Positions 63,836 through 64,000 of a stretch of 64,000 bases of DNA are shown here, one piece after another. Origin of the DNA: Candidatus Kinetoplastibacterium crithidii (ex Angomonas deanei ATCC 30255) (GTDB taxonomy: Bacteria > Pseudomonadota > Gammaproteobacteria > Burkholderiales > Burkholderiaceae_B); the NCBI RefSeq assembly GCF_000319225.1, contig NC_019815.1, positions 248,001 to 312,000 of the forward strand. Reading direction: 5' to 3'. Position numbers and translations under genes: made by a program. The notes under the pieces are model-generated. The model was not told where the DNA came from, searched no databases, and worked only from the letters and a program-made list of their open reading frames with translations. How positions within the stretch are numbered: the first letter of the stretch is position 1; each line of letters opens with the position of its first letter.

Positions 63836-63851
63836 CATAATATATATTATG
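63836..63851. repeat. Perfect 16-bp palindrome after guaA
   Basis: CATAATATATATTATG, 13 bases after the guaA stop. Could be part of a terminator (no T run) or a chance AT palindrome. Confidence 0.3.
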
Positions 63852-63917
63852 TAAAGTAATGTGTATATTATAATACTTGCTCCTGTAAAATGAATATCAC
63901 TTAAGGAATTAATATAA

Positions 63918-64000
63918 ATGCATGGAGAATATAAAGCACCTGGAAATAAATTGGTAATGATAGACTTTGAAATTGACCATGATAATAATACGATATATAA
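63918..64000 (+). CDS. Lipoate-protein-ligase C-terminal-domain-like protein, start only
   Basis: The first 27 codons lie in the window, opening with MHGEYKAPGNKLVMIDFEI. This resembles the MHGEYK-x-PGGKL start of stand-alone proteins related to the accessory domain of lipoate ligases, which help LplA load lipoate onto E2 subunits. AAGGAATT 10-15 bases ahead is a ribosome site. The rest is outside, so the call depends on the first residues only. Confidence 0.5.
   Translation, partial: MHGEYKAPGNKLVMIDFEIDHDNNTIY

Overview
The window is a compact, strongly AT-rich (roughly 70% A+T by eye) stretch of a reduced betaproteobacterial chromosome. Gene content and order (rpsP-rimM-trmD; ndk-rlmN-hisS-yfgM-bamB-der-hfq-hflX-hflK-hflC-hisZ-purA; rpsU-dnaG-rpoD; rpsF-priB-rpsR-rplI-dnaB; rdgB-hemW; ridA-recG; guaB-guaA) follow the Bordetella/Alcaligenaceae plan with many genes removed. 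Low GC, lost genes at conserved loci, no mobile elements and a retained argF and FolE2 point to an obligate intracellular symbiont. The best match I can suggest is the trypanosomatid endosymbiont genus Candidatus Kinetoplastibacterium. This is inferred from gene order and composition, not from a database search.

Layout. 1-5335 (+): end of a D-amino-acid dehydrogenase, alaS, tusA, rpsP, rimM, trmD. 5368-8245 (-): valS, converging on trmD over a perfect hairpin. 8478-23378 (+): ndk, rlmN, hisS, a YfgM-like protein, bamB, der, hfq, hflX-hflK-hflC, hisZ, purA, rpsU, dnaG. 23519-32549 (+): rpoD, tRNA(CAU), xseB, dxs, folE2, rpsF-priB-rpsR-rplI, dnaB. 32542-34481 (-): pdxA, a Bcp peroxiredoxin, a Mth938-domain protein. 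34688-35998 (+): hom. 36058-39813 (-): pepN and fbp. 40152-45528 (+): tldD, aroG, mnmA, purB. 45539-45848 (-): tRNA-Met and tRNA-Leu. 45920-49478 (+): rnr, rlmB, HU, tRNA-Val. 49533-50474 (-): argF. 50658-55836 (+): rdgB, hemW, fpr, ridA, recG. 55854-57822 (-): psd and a zinc alcohol dehydrogenase. 58282-63822 (+): cstA, ybdD, guaB, guaA, then the start of a lipoate-ligase C-terminal-domain protein.

Together the genes cover translation (three synthetases, ribosomal proteins, rRNA/tRNA modification), replication and transcription (dnaB, dnaG, priB, recG, rpoD, HU), purine synthesis (purA, purB, guaA, guaB), isoprenoid, folate and PLP precursors, membrane quality control (HflKC), and a few pathway steps that may join to host metabolism (ArgF, CstA).

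The most striking observation is that eight conserved genes (valS, der, hflK, dnaG, dxs, pepN, mnmA, hemW) are each broken by one-base phase changes, nine in total, all at or next to A or T runs of 7-9. Restoring one base at each run gives a full-length, family-like protein. Several of these genes are normally essential. Either the assembly carries homopolymer length errors, or this symbiont tolerates or uses polymerase/ribosome slippage to express a sizeable part of its core genome. A second focus is non-coding structure: the 459-bp region ahead of cstA (two-codon ORF with a strong Shine-Dalgarno sequence, terminator-like hairpin with a T run, hairpin touching the cstA ribosome site), and the 338-bp pepN/tldD region with three consecutive inverted repeats.
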